Counted from the stretch's first letter, positions 23,281-34,561 are shown. The stretch is DNA of 64,000 nucleotides from Xestospongia bergquistia (GCA_963965975.1 OZ014414.1:7816230-7880229); one strand, 5' to 3'. Notes: generated by a model from the letters alone, not told the origin. Translations and numbers: made by a program.

Positions 23281-24040
23281 ATGGCACATGCCTACCACTT
23301 TCACCCTTATTGTTACAGATCGTTTACATACAATAGCGAATACAACGAAAAAGACTCAGAAAGGGACACAGAGACACCAGACAAACGTACCATACTTATC
23401 TTAGGTAAAGTTGGTGTTGGTAAAGCAACTATTGCTAATCATATAATGGAAAAAGAAGTCTTCGAAGTAAAAGGACCAGTTGAGAGTGTTACACGTCCCC
23501 CAAGCCAGCTACATTTTCGCGGGTTGCCCGTGAGAAAGTACACAGCCATAAAAGTGTTTATTATTGATACAATTGCACAATCTGAGAAAAAGAGTCATGA
23601 ATATGGCTCTGTATATGAAGCAATAAAAATACCAGAAAAGGTAAACTTGATCCTTTTTGTCATTCAGATAGGTTTTCCATGGCTTACCAAAGGAGAAAGA
23701 GACCAACTGCACAATTTCATGACGCAAAATGCTAAATTATCCAAAATATCAGCTTTGATTATAACATTTTGTGAGGTGCTGGATCAAGCAGCTCGAGAAG
23801 GAGTTGTTACAGACTTTAGAAAAGATAAATGTGTACAAAAAAATTGCAGATTTCATGAAAAAGGGCATATTTGCAGTTGGCTTTCCTAATCCTAAGGCAA
23901 TGGATGAAACAATGTATCAGCTGTTGTTAGAAAATATAAGAGAGGACGAAAAGAAATTATACGAGCTAGTAGATACATGTGATTACTCATATAAGCTTTC
24001 TGTGAATCAAAGTAGCTCACCCAATGCAAATGTACTTTAA
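23281..24040 (+). pseudogene. AIG1-like protein, unit 1 right copy (B1), frameshifted
   Basis: ATG at 23281 begins the same protein as the intact 30765-31523 copy. Near 23838 the A-run is altered (seven A where the sister has AAGAAA), shifting the frame; the original frame resumes as 23771-24040 with the normal C-terminus. Walker A-like GKVGVGKAT is present. The frame is also open upstream of the ATG from 23161 but has no ATG there. Confidence 0.8.
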
Positions 24041-24657
24041 TCTAAAGTGATTTTACCTATATAATATATATACTGATATATATACTAGCACAATTCAAAT
24101 GTGATTAGTTGACTAATAATTAATATTTAAGTTATATGTTTATACCTATTTACAAAAAGTTTTGTGTTTATTTAAATTATAATTTTAAAAGGACTAAGGT
24201 CTTGATTTCATCTTCTTAGTTTTTCACTCTTGGTATTTTGTAAACAAAACATTCATAGTATGGTGAACCAGTAACATTTGTGATGTAGGATTTAACCAAA
24301 TCACATATATATAGGTGATGGATTTGAGTGGCTAAGCAGATTATTAGTGCAGAACACTAGTAGATGTAGTAGAAATTGAATACTATGATTAAGTATAATA
24401 ATTTTTGCAATGGCTGTAGAACAACAGAAAATATTTAAGAGTTCTTTCATGAGCATGGGAATAGGCTACACAGCGTTCTCATCATATTAAGTCAAATTGT
24501 CATATAAAATAGTAGTTTCTTGCAAGCTATAGCTCAGTACATGATTGAAGTAAGATATGTAGATGCTGGAAGCAAGCTGCTTTAGATCAGAGCCTTTCTC
24601 TCATAAGGCAGGAATGGTCTGGCTATACATGAGTCTTGACTAAGCTAAGTATATATA
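24041..24657. repeat. 3' flank of unit 1, duplicated in unit 2
   Basis: About 600 bp matching 31524-32115 with small indels. No gene is seen. It ends in AAGTATATATA, where the gypsy element is inserted. Confidence 0.8.
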
Positions 24658-24839
24658 TGTAGTAACTTCATCTAGCACGACTATCTTCACTGAATTGAAT
24701 ATCTTTAATCTCTCTCTGAACAACAATGGCAGAATACAAAATATATAATATATACAGAAATGTATCAATGACGTCACAAATCATTACAAATAATTACAAT
24801 GCATAGATAACACAACATAATAAGTCTCAATATACTACA
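24658..24839 (-). repeat. 3' LTR of the gypsy element
   Basis: 182 bp, TGTAGTA...TACTACA ends. It differs from the other LTR by an 11-bp gap near CTATCTT and several substitutions, so the insertion is not recent. Confidence 0.9.
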
Positions 24840-24855
24840 CTCCTTCCGACTAAGT

Positions 24856-26349
24856 TCAAACATACTTGACAACTCTAACATATGGACCATACCGATCTGG
24901 AGATCGACGATCACGTCTTGGATATCTGGGAGTCTCGGGGACAATATCTTGGTTCCTGTTCTGACCAGGGGGCTCAGGTGGAGTAATAATTTCTTCACGA
25001 GGTGTACCCATGGGAGTGGTATCACCTAAAGGAATATCCAAATCTGAAGGGTCTGATTCTGTAGACTGTGGAGTCTCTGTTTGACTGTCCATCTTCAGCT
25101 CACGCAAGAGATCAACATGTCTTTTCCATAATAAATGATCAGCTGTTTCGACTAGATATGTTAGAGGTCCTAGTCTTTCAATGACAACAGCAGGAACCCA
25201 ATCAGGACCAGGACGCATATTACGAGCCATGACTGATTGTCCTACAAAGAATTCTCGTTCCTGAGCTCTTCGATCATGCTGAGCCTTCTGCTGAGCTTGT
25301 TTTGCTAAGACTCCAGAGGGATAGTCTGGACGGATTAAATCTAGTCTAGTTCGAATCTGACGATGCAAAAACAATGATGAAGGAGATACACCAGTAGTAG
25401 CATGTGGAGTACTACGGTAGTTTAACAGAAAATTTGAGAGACAATGTTGAAGAGATAGTCCACTGTTAACAGTTGATTTAAGTGCCATCTTGAGAGACTG
25501 AACAAATTGTTCTGCCAACCCATTTGAAGCTGGGTGATAGGGAGCACAATGAATGTGTTTAATCCCATTGGATTTCAGAAAGTGGGAGAAATCTTCTGAT
25601 ACAAATTGTGGACCATTGTCTGTAACAACTTGCTCCGGTAGTCCGAATCTACCAAAAATGACACGCAAAATTTCAATGGTTTTTGTGGCTGTAGTTTCCT
25701 TCATAACAAACACTTCTGGCCACTTAGAATGAGCATCAACAGCAATAGAGAACATTGAACCTTGGAAGGGACCAGCAAAATCCAAATGTATTCTCTTCCA
25801 GGGCTGATTTGGCCATGTCCATGGCTGTACTGGAGCAACAGCTGGAGAATGTTTTACAGCTTGACAGGAAGTACAGCTTTTGACCACTTCCTCTATTGCT
25901 TTATCAAGACCAGGCCACCAGATGTAGCTTCTTGCAACAGATTTCATATGACTAATGCCTGGGTGGTCTTTATGTAGCTCTTCCAACAATTTCTTTTGGA
26001 GTTTCTTTGGAACAATGACTCGTATGCCCCATAATAGACATTCTCCCTCGACTGTTAATTCAAACCTACGGGACCAATAAGGACGTAAAGTAGGTGTACA
26101 ATTTTGTGGCCATCCTGATCGAACATAACTTACAACCTTACTTAAAACAGGATCTGTTCTAGTAGCTGTTCTAAGTTGTTGTGAAGTGACAGGAAGGCTC
26201 TCTAGTTGTGATACATTGAAGATGGCCGGTTCATCAGACGTGATAGGGGCTCCCTGTGATTTCAAAGGTAATCTGGACAAACTGTCCGCGTTAGCATGAG
26301 CTTCTGTTGGGCGATACTCTATGTTGTAGTTGTATGCTGACAAGATCAA
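24856..26349 (-). pseudogene. Retrotransposon integrase fragment
   Basis: 497 residues. The HHCC zinc-binding domain (HPGISHMK..., CTSCQ) is followed by the D,D-35-E core (LDFAGPF, VTDNGPQF, NGLAEQFV) and a C-terminal GPLTYLVE region. It is the longest intact frame of the element. Confidence 0.9.
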
Positions 26350-26394
26350 TGACCAATGCTGTAGACGAGCAGCAGCTAAGGAAGGAGTTCCTGT

Positions 26395-26784
26395 CTATGC
26401 TCCAAAAATTGTTGTCAGCGGCTTGTGGTCAGTCACTAAAGTAAATGTCCGCCCACACAGATACATATGGAACTTCTTTACACCAAAAATGAGTGCCAGA
26501 GCTTCTTTCTCTATTTGAGAGTAGTTCTGTTCACTCTTAGACAATGTACGTGATGCAAAGGCAATAGGTTGTTCCTGTCCATCCTCCATCACATGAGATA
26601 TTACAGCTCCGAGGCCGTAAGGAGAAGCATCAGCTGCTAACCTAAGAGGTAGACTAGGATCATAATGGGTAACAAAAGTGGAAGATACCAGAACATCCTT
26701 GATGTGTTGGAAGGCTTTTGTACAGTCTTTAGTCCATTTCCAACGAGCATCTTTACACAGTAAACTGTTCAATGGCCAAGTCAA
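26395..26784 (-). pseudogene. Retrotransposon RNase H fragment
   Basis: 129 residues in the same frame as RT and integrase, with LAADASPYGLGAV and TDHKPL motifs of Ty3/gypsy RNase H. Separated from the integrase frame by one in-frame stop at 26395. Confidence 0.85.
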
Positions 26785-26925
26785 ACTAGCTCGATTTGGG
26801 ATAAATTGACCATAGTAGTTAAGGAGTCCTAGAAATGCTCAAAGTTCCTGTGCATTCATAGGTGGAGGTGCATCAACAATAGCTTACAAATTGCTATCTG
26901 TTGTATGAAGTTCTTTTGAGTCCAC

Positions 26926-27846
26926 TCAGTGACCCAAATATTCAACACTGTCCTCCATAAAGCAACACTTGTCTAACTTGAGACGTACTCCATGATTCTG
27001 AAGTCTCCGTAGTACTTCTGACAAATTCTTTAGTAGGTGTTCCTTATCCAAATTACCTGTAATCAGAATATCATCTAAATAACATGTTACCTTCTCCATT
27101 CCTTGGAGGATTTGGTCCATGACACGTTGAAATAGGGCTGGAGCAGAAGCTATACCAAATGGAAGTCTGGTATAACGGTAGAGACCACGATGAGTGTTCA
27201 CAACAACATACTTCCCGGACTCTTCATCCAAGATCAGTTGATTGTAAGCATGAGACAAATCAAGTGTAGTGAACCTCTTGCCACCAGCGAGAGTAGCAAA
27301 AATATCCCCTGGTCGAGGTAGTGGGTACTTATCCACATCTAGCACTGGATTAACAGTGACTTTATAGTCTCCGCATACTCTGATACTACCATCTCTTTTG
27401 GGAACAGTCACAATCGGTGCTGCCCAATCGCTGTGAGTAACTTTTTCCAGAACACCATCTGCTTCTAATTGGTCGAGTGCTTCCTCTACGCGACTCTTCA
27501 AGGCGAAAGGAACAGGTCGAACCCTATGGAACCGAGGTTTGGCATCTTTGACAACAAACAATGTTGCTTTAAAGGGGTAAATAGTTCCTAACCCGCCGGT
27601 GAAGACATCTTGGAAATTGTCTAGGACAGCCTGTACTGCCCTAGTTGAAGCTCCTTGTGATACAACAGCAATTGATGACCAGTCTAAATGAATGACCTGT
27701 AACCAGTCTCTGCCCATGAGGCAAGGACCATCACCAGAAACAACTACCAGTTCCAGGTCAAATGGGCCTTGTGACAGATAACACACTTTAACAGCCAGTG
27801 TTCCCAATACCTTTATGCATTCTCCTGTATACGTTTTCAGTAGCAA
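26926..27846 (-). pseudogene. Retrotransposon reverse transcriptase fragment
   Basis: 306 residues: end of protease region, then RT palm and fingers with the catalytic YLDD box (CYLDDILITG). In-frame stops follow at about 26926, 26882 and 26838 before the RNase H frame resumes. Confidence 0.9.
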
Positions 27847-28202
27847 TGAAGAAGGCTTAAAAGCTTAACTCCTGAGAACGACTGTTGAAAAATCTTCTCT
27901 GATAAGATAGATACAGCTGCCCCAGTGTCTATATCCAAGGTCAGCTTCCTACCAGAGACCTCTAGATCTACTCGAATAGGTTTAACAGAGGGCTTGCCTA
28001 TGGTAAGTGCATGCATTGCTAACTCACCATCAGTGTTAGCAACCCTTAAGTCTTCATTCACCACATTTCCACTTCTATAATCTGGAGTTTTCTTTGTTGA
28101 ACCTCTTCTACAGACAGGTGAGATGTGGCCAATTTTACCACAAAGCCGACACTTGGCTTGCCGTACTTGTATGTCCGTCCCTTGTGGTCGTGGCGCCCAC
28201 AT
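27837..28202 (-). pseudogene. Retrotransposon zinc knuckle and aspartic protease fragment
   Basis: Same frame as gag, directly after its stop. CxxCxxxxHxxxxC zinc knuckle (CRLCGKIGHISPVC) followed by the protease active-site DTGA. The frame shifts at its end before the RT frame begins. Confidence 0.85.
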
Positions 28203-28859
28203 CTATGACAAGAAGATCCGCCCGATAGGCCGGATTTTTGGCCCGACGACGGCGGCGGCGGCTCCTCCAATATTGAGGACTTTGCATGAGGTGCCTGCAA
28301 TGCTGCTTGGGTCTTTGAATCCCTTTGTCTCTGATGCAGCAGCTTCAATAGTCCGAGCAAGCTCCAGAGCTCGAGCAATATTGAGATCAGGTTCGGTTAA
28401 CAATCTCTTCTGCATACTCTCAGCTCTCAACCCACACACAAAGCGGTCGCGAAGGGCTTGATCGAGAAAATGTTCAAATTCACAAGTGATAGCTAGACGT
28501 CTTAAGTCTGCTAGAAAATCATGTACTGACTCACCATCTGCTTGGTTGCGCTGATAGAAACGGAATCGCTCCGCGATCAATAGAGGTTTAGGTCGGAAGT
28601 GAGCCAGCAACACAGCCTTGAGATCCTCATAAGACTTTTCCTGTGGCAAGGTAGGTGCTGTGAGACTCTTAATCAGAGCGTAGTTCCTGCTCCCTGCAAC
28701 AGTTAAGAACACTGAGACTTGCTTGTCAGGTCCTATATCGTTTGCGGTGAAGAAAAGGTCCACCCGCTCAAGGTAAGCCACGACGTTATCTGACTCTGGG
28801 TCAAATGCACCCAACTGTCCGAACACTACAGGTTTGTAGCCGTGCTGAGGTTGAGCCAT
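28203..28859 (-). pseudogene. Retrotransposon gag (capsid) fragment
   Basis: 218 residues from ATG to an in-frame stop, with the retrotransposon gag pattern of helices (LLAHFRPKPLLIAERFRFY). The zinc-knuckle region continues in a neighbouring frame (28058-28378) and then the original one, showing a frameshift near 28170. Confidence 0.85.
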
Positions 28860-28885
28860 CTTAGTATCCTACCCTCGTCGCCAGT

Positions 28886-29078
28886 TGTAGTAACTCCGTC
28901 TAGCACGACTATCTTAGGTATTTTACTGAATTGAATATCTTTAATCTCTCTCTGAACAACAATGGCAGAATACAAAATATATATATATACATACAGGAAT
29001 GTATCAATGACGTCACAAATCATTACAACTAATTACAATGCATAGATAACACAACATAATAAGTCTCAATATACTACA
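28886..29078 (-). repeat. 5' LTR of the gypsy element
   Basis: 193 bp, same ends as its partner. The gag start codon at 28859 lies 27 bp inside it. Confidence 0.9.
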
Positions 29079-29188
29079 ATATACTGGTAGACATATACTA
29101 TATTTTATTATAAGAACATAAAAGTGCTGACATACATGTACACAAGTAATAACACTGATATGTATATTTTGTGTATATACCCAGAATA

Positions 29189-29607
29189 CACTGAAAAAAA
29201 CATAATGTCATTTTAACTAAGGTCTTCGTTACTACAGTTACATTAATACGATGTAAGCCCAATTCTAAGTTGCTACAAGGCCAATAATAGTGTAACTCAA
29301 TATGCATATATCCAACTAGTTGCATTACACCCATTTTGTTATAATAATCGAATCATAGCTTCATCTGAAGCTATAAGTAAAGAACTAATCCAGTTAAGTT
29401 GAAATAGTATCTACCTCTCCCTCATAGTTTCAGTTATTGCATTGGATAATAAACTACAAAGAGTAGTTTTTGGCTTCTAATTCACTTTATACATACTGAG
29501 TAAACAAGTTTTTGGCTTTGTGGTAACGCAATAATGGCCTTACATCAACTTGATGAGATTCTGGTAACAAAGACAATTGTTGAAATGACAAAATACTATT
29601 TTAAGTG
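29189..29607. mobile_element. Short TA-flanked inverted-repeat element (MITE-like)
   Basis: 419 bp whose ends, CACTGAAAA... and ...TTTTAAGTG, form imperfect inverted repeats of ~70 bp (GTCATTT.AAC and GATGTAAG shared), flanked by TA on both sides. The equivalent place in unit 3 (~32215) lacks it. TA target and CACT ends fit Tc1/mariner-type mobilisation. No transposase is encoded. Confidence 0.65.
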
Positions 29608-29657
29608 TAGCAACTATAAAATTCAAAGTTCACTTGGTACTACAGGTATCATTATGG

Positions 29658-30380
29658 TTAAAGAAGCCAACATTTTTCCCAAAATGATTCAAGCAACAAT
29701 TCATTGGCAAGATACTTTTTCTCACAACCAATAATAAGTTTCTTCAACACAGCTTCATCTCTTGCCATTGTATCTTCAAGAGCTTGTCTAAACGCTATAG
29801 ATACCTTATCCATCTGTGGAAATCCCACTGTATAAATGCCCTTGCCCATGAAATCAGCAATATGTTTAGTAATTGGGTTTTCACGAAAATCTTTTATTAT
29901 TTCTTCCCTACTTTCTTCATTATCAGTTTCACAATGGGTGATGATTAAAGCCGATATACTTTGAATATCTCTACCAAACCGACTACTTATAAAATTAAAA
30001 GTATCTCTTTCTTCTGGAGTGTACCTCCCTTTTCTAAACAGGAACAGTACAATATTGATACCTTCACGTACATGTTGATTGACATAAGATTTTATAGCCT
30101 TCATGCATTTTTTGTTTGAAAGCTGACTAGTATCAAACAATCCCACAGTATCGACGACTTTAACTTTGAGACATACGTTTCCCGGAATCTTTACCTGAGC
30201 TTCTCCGTGATCAATATCACGGGTAGTGCTTTCTACAGAGCTCCTAACAGGGAATCTGTTACTTGTAAGAATGTGGTTGCCAAGAGTCGATTTGCCTGTT
30301 CCTGTCTTTCCTACCACAAGTACGTTTCGATGTTTGACTTCTTCTGAGACCCACGATACGTCATTCAGTCCAACAGCCAT
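29658..30380 (-). CDS. AIG1/GIMAP-family GTPase, unit 2 left copy (A2), intact
   Basis: Single-exon 240-residue protein. G1 P-loop GKTGTGKST at ~25-33, a G3-like DTVGLFD near 77, the AIG1 conserved box region (NIVLFLFRKGRYTPEERDTF), and a G4-like ITHCE. AIG1/GIMAP GTPases act in immune and cell-survival responses and often oligomerise on membranes. No transmembrane segment is seen. Its start lies 384 bp from that of the divergent B2 gene, with a kappaB palindrome between them. It is the only intact A copy; A1 and A3 carry frameshifts. Confidence 0.9.
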   Translation of the reverse strand: MAVGLNDVSWVSEEVKHRNVLVVGKTGTGKSTLGNHILTSNRFPVRSSVESTTRDIDHGEAQVKIPGNVCLKVKVVDTVGLFDTSQLSNKKCMKAIKSYVNQHVREGINIVLFLFRKGRYTPEERDTFNFISSRFGRDIQSISALIITHCETDNEESREEIIKDFRENPITKHIADFMGKGIYTVGFPQMDKVSIAFRQALEDTMARDEAVLKKLIIGCEKKYLANELLLESFWEKCWLL

Positions 30381-30466
30381 AAGTAAGATCTTGCTGTTTT
30401 ATAATATTAGATACTGGGACGTGTTTACGTAAAAATAATAACACATACGCTACTATAGTGGGACAA

Positions 30467-30477
30467 GGGAATTTCCC
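30467..30477. promoter_or_regulatory. kappaB-type palindrome, unit 2
   Basis: GGGAATTTCCC inside the longer palindrome CAAGGGAATTTCCCTTG, between the divergent A2 and B2 genes, 87 bp from the A2 start. A TTTACGTAAA bZIP-like site lies about 40 bp closer to A2. Confidence 0.7.
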
Positions 30478-30764
30478 TTGTATCTTCCTACTCTATTTAT
30501 AATGTAGACATAATTATAATTACATACAATAATAATATTATATAAAACTACAGAAATTAAGAAATGTGCTAATAACCCAAATGCCAAAACTACTAGTATT
30601 AATTATATATCTTGAAAAAATAAAGTTGTGCCACCGTCACTAAATTGTCACAAATTTGCGTAGGCGGCAAAATAACATTATCACCTAGCCTCGTACCCAA
30701 AACGAAAGCCTGGGATGAGGCTAATGTATCGCCTCGACGCCATCTTCTTGAGCAGGCATATAAT

Positions 30765-31523
30765 ATGGCACATGCCTACCACTTTCACCCTTATTGTTAC
30801 AGATCGCTTACACACAATAGCGAATACAACAAAAAAGACTCAGAAAGGGACACAGAGACACCAGACAAACGTACCATACTTATCTTAGGTAAGGTTGGTG
30901 TTGGTAAAGCAACTATTGCTAATCATATAATGGAAAAAGAAGTCTTCGAAGTAAAAGGACCAGTTGAGAGTGTTACACGTCCCCCAAACCAGCTACGTTT
31001 TCACGAGTTGCCCGTGAGAAAGTACACAGCCATAAAAGTGTTTATTATTGATACAATTGCACAATCTGAGAAAAAGAGTCATGAATATGGCTCTGTATAT
31101 GAAGCAATAAAAATACCAGAAAAGGTAAACTTGATCCTTTTTGTCATTCAGAAAGGTTTTCCATGGCTTACCAAAGGAGAAAGAGACCAACTGCACAATT
31201 TCATGATACAAAATGCTAAATTATCCAAAATATCAGCTTTGATTATAACATTTTGTGAGGTGCTGGATCAAGCAGCTCGAGAAGAAGTTGTTACAGACTT
31301 TAGAAAAGATAAATGTGTACAAGAAATTGCAGATTTCATGAAAAAGGGCATACTTGCAGTCGGCTTTCCTAATCCTAAGGCAATGGATGAAACAATGTAT
31401 CAGCTGTTGTTAGAAAATATAAGAGAGGACGAGAAGAAGTTATACGAGCTAGTAGATACATGTGATTACTCATATAAGCTTTCTGTGAATCAAGGTAGCT
31501 CACCCAAATGTACTTTAATCTAA
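30765..31523 (+). CDS. AIG1-like protein with altered GTPase motifs, unit 2 right copy (B2), intact
   Basis: 252 residues from the ATG at 30765 (the frame is open further upstream but only from a non-ATG codon). P-loop GKVGVGKAT at ~44-52. Where family members have DTxG the sequence has DTIA, losing the G3 glycine. The conserved-box region NLILFVIQKGFPWLTKGERDQL follows, and ALIITFCE occupies the G4 place. It shares 3' features with A2 (IADFM.KGI..VGFP), so A and B are ancient paralogues. The lost glycine suggests weak or no hydrolysis; this is an inference. Confidence 0.85.
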   Translation: MAHAYHFHPYCYRSLTHNSEYNKKDSERDTETPDKRTILILGKVGVGKATIANHIMEKEVFEVKGPVESVTRPPNQLRFHELPVRKYTAIKVFIIDTIAQSEKKSHEYGSVYEAIKIPEKVNLILFVIQKGFPWLTKGERDQLHNFMIQNAKLSKISALIITFCEVLDQAAREEVVTDFRKDKCVQEIADFMKKGILAVGFPNPKAMDETMYQLLLENIREDEKKLYELVDTCDYSYKLSVNQGSSPKCTLI

Positions 31524-32115
31524 AGTGATTTTACCTATATAATATATATACTGATATATATACTAGCACAATTCAAATGTGATTAGTTGACTAATAATTA
31601 ATATTTAAGTTATATGTTTATACCTATTTACAAAAAGTTTTGTGTTTATTTAAATTATAATTTTAAAAGGACTAAGGTCTTGATTTCATCTTCTTAGTTT
31701 TTCACTCTTGGTATTTTGTAAACAAAACATTCATAGTATGGTGAACCAGTAACATTTGTGATGTAGGATTTAACCAAATCACATATATATAGGTGATAGA
31801 TCTGAGTGGCTAAGCAGATTATTAGTGCAGAACACTAGTAGATGTAGTAGAAATTGAATACTATGATTAAATATAATAATTTTTGCAACGGCTGTAGAAC
31901 AACAGAAAATATTTAAGAGTTCTTTCATGAGCATGGGAATAGGCTACACAGCGTAATTGTCATATAAAACAGTAGTTTCTTAATTGCAAGCTATAGCTCA
32001 GTACATGATTAAGATATGTAGATGCTGGAAGCAAGCTGCTTTAGATCAGAGCCTTTCTCTCATAAGGTGGGAATGGTCTGGCTATACATGAGGCTCGACT
32101 AAGCTAAGTATATAT
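31524..32115. repeat. 3' flank of unit 2 (matches 24041-24657)
   Basis: Noncoding flank repeated from unit 1. Its end, AAGCTAAGTATATATATACTGG, is the uninterrupted form of the gypsy insertion site. Confidence 0.8.
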
Positions 32116-32267
32116 ATACTGGTAGACATATACTATATTTTATTATAAGAACATAAAAGTGCTGACATACATGTATATAACACTGATATGTATATTTTGT
32201 GTATATACCCAGAACTATAGCAACTATAAAATTCAAAGTTTACTTGGTACTACAGGTATCATTATGG

Positions 32268-32997
32268 TTAAAGAAGCCAACATTTTTCCCAAAATGATTC
32301 AAGCAAAAATTCATTGGCAAGATACTTTTTCTCACAACCAATAATAAGTTTCTTCAACACAGCTTCATCTCTTGCCATTGTATCTTCAAGAGCTTGTCTA
32401 AACGCTATAGATACCTTATCCATCTGTGGAAATCCCACTGTATAAATGCCCTTGCCCATGAAATCAGCAATATGTTTAGTAATTGGGTTTTCACGAAAAT
32501 CTTTTATTATTTCTTCCCTACTTTCTTCATTATCAGTTTCACAATGAGTGATGATTAAAGCCGATATACTTTGAATATCTCTACCAAACCGACTACTTAT
32601 AAAATTAAAAGTATCTCTTTCTTCTGGAGTGTACCTCCCCCTTTCTAAACAGGAACAGTACAATATTGATACCTTCACGTACATGCTGATTGACATAAGA
32701 TTTTATAGCCTTCATGCATTTTTTGTTTAATTTGAAAGCTGACTAGTATCAAACAATCCCACAGTATCGACGACTTTAACTTTGAGACATACGTTTCCCG
32801 GAATCTTTACCTGAGCTTCTCCGTGATCAATATCACGGGTAGTGCTTTCTACAGAGCTCCTTACAGGGAATCTGTTACTTGTAAGAATGTGGTTGCCCAA
32901 GAGTCGATTTGCCTGTTCCTGTCTTTCCTACCACAAGTACGTTTCGATGTTTGACTTCTTCTGAGACCCACGATACGTCATTCAGTCCAACAGCCAT
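32268..32997 (-). pseudogene. AIG1-family GTPase, unit 3 left copy (A3), broken
   Basis: Matches 29658-30380 but with an extra C in the P-loop region (GGTTGCCCAAGAG), a 5-bp insertion at ~32730 (TTTGTTTAATTTG) and an extra C near 32640. Only the last ~140 codons stay open. Confidence 0.85.
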
Positions 32998-33084
32998 AAG
33001 TAAGATCTTGCTGTTTTATAATATTAGATACTGGGACGTGTTTACAAGTAAAAATAATAACACATACGTTACTATATTGGGGAA

Positions 33085-33095
33085 GGGAATTTCCC
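33085..33095. promoter_or_regulatory. kappaB-type palindrome, unit 3
   Basis: GGGAATTTCCC again, between A3 and B3, although surrounding bases have diverged and the bZIP-like site is broken by an AA insertion. Confidence 0.6.
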
Positions 33096-33367
33096 TTGTA
33101 TCTTCCCTACTCTATTTATAATGTAGACATAATTATAATATACATACATATATAAAACTACAGAAATTAAGAAATGTGCTAATAACCCAAATGCCAAAAC
33201 TACTAGTATTATTAATTATAATATTATATCTTGAAAAAATAAAGTTGTGCCACCGTCACAAATTTACGTAGGCGGCAAAATAACGTTATCACCTAGCCTC
33301 GTACCCAAAACGAAAGCCTGGGGATGAGGCTAATGTATCGCCTCGACGGCCATCTTAGGCATATAAT

Positions 33368-34126
33368 ATGGCACATGCCTACTACTTTGACCCTTATTGT
33401 TACAGATCGTTTACATACAATAGCGAATACAACGAAAAAGACTCAGAAAGGGACACAGAGACACCAGACAAACGTACCATACTTATCTTAGGTAAGGTTG
33501 GTGTTGGTAAAGCAACTATTGCTAATCATATAATGGAAAAAGAAGTCTTCGAAGTAAAAGGACCAGTTGAGAGTGTTACACGTCCCCCAAACCAGCTACG
33601 TTTTCACGAGTTGCCCGTGAGAAAGTACACAGCCATAAAAGTGTTTATTATTGATACAATTGCACAATCTGAGAAAAAGAGTCATGAATATGGCTCTGTA
33701 TATGAATCAATAAAAATACCAGAAAAGGTAAACTTGATCCTTTTTGTCATTCAGAAAGGTTTTCCATGGCTTACCAAAGGAGAAAGAGACCAACTGCACA
33801 ATTTCATGATGCAAAATGCTAAATTATCCAAAATATCAGCTTTGATTATAACATTTTGTGAGGTGCTGGATCAAGCAGCTCGAGAAGAAGTTGTTACAGA
33901 CTTTAGAAAAGATAAATGTGTACAAGAAATTGCAGATTTCATGAAAAAGGGCATACTTGCAGTCGGCTTTCCTAATCCTAAGACAATGGATGAAACAATG
34001 TATCAGCTGTTGTTAGAAAATATAAGAGAGGACGAGAAGAAATTATATGAGCTAGTAGATACATGTGATAACTCATATAAGCTTTCTGTGAATCAAGGTA
34101 ACTTACAAAAGTGTACTTTAATCTAA
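33368..34126 (+). CDS. AIG1-like protein with altered GTPase motifs, unit 3 right copy (B3), intact
   Basis: 252 residues, ~96% identical by eye to B2, with the same GKVGVGKAT P-loop and DTIA in place of DTxG. The frame upstream of the ATG is broken in this unit, supporting the ATG at 33368 as the real start for all B genes. Homology to the other units ends shortly after the stop. Its A partner is a pseudogene, so B3 is an orphan of the pair. Confidence 0.85.
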   Translation: MAHAYYFDPYCYRSFTYNSEYNEKDSERDTETPDKRTILILGKVGVGKATIANHIMEKEVFEVKGPVESVTRPPNQLRFHELPVRKYTAIKVFIIDTIAQSEKKSHEYGSVYESIKIPEKVNLILFVIQKGFPWLTKGERDQLHNFMMQNAKLSKISALIITFCEVLDQAAREEVVTDFRKDKCVQEIADFMKKGILAVGFPNPKTMDETMYQLLLENIREDEKKLYELVDTCDNSYKLSVNQGNLQKCTLI

Positions 34127-34254
34127 AGAGATGTTACCTATTATTTATATATATATATATATATTATATTAGCACAAATCATCATTTTGATGCATGGATG
34201 TATGTATACATATATACAATGTTGCATTATAGTTGTTTAATTCAAATTTGTATA

Positions 34255-34561
34255 ATTTTGATTTTGTCATATTTTTAGTTTAATCTCTGTAAAAAGAATC
34301 ACATGAAATCAACCTTGTTTAAGAGTTGTTACTCTATAAAATGAATGAATCTTAGGTCAGTAAATTACAAATTTTAACAACAATAGACCCTTGTATTTGT
34401 ACATGTTCACAATAAAATATCATCTTATCACTGTAATACTTTCCTACTATTAGGCTTAGAGTGGTATCACATGATAAGAATGAGGAAGTGCATAGTTCTT
34501 GATGTTGTCATTTATCTGTAGCACTAAGCTCCAGATAACATAAGAGATAAAAGAGTAATAA

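Larger units (their letters stand above)
24658..29078 (-). mobile_element. Ty3/gypsy LTR retrotransposon, degenerate, inserted in minus orientation
   Basis: A 4.4-kb element with TG...CA-bounded LTRs (24658-24839 and 28886-29078) and a 5-bp target duplication ATATA at 24653-24657 and 29079-29083. Internal order on the minus strand is gag, zinc knuckle, protease, RT, RNase H, integrase, the Ty3/gypsy order. A primer-binding-like TGGCGACGAGG begins two bases inside the 5' LTR, and a purine tract GGAAGGAG abuts the 3' LTR. Frameshifts and in-frame stops interrupt gag-pol, so it is not autonomous. The sister unit at ~32115 preserves the empty site. RT and integrase resemble animal elements annotated as K02A2.6-like; lineage is tentative. 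Confidence 0.95.
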
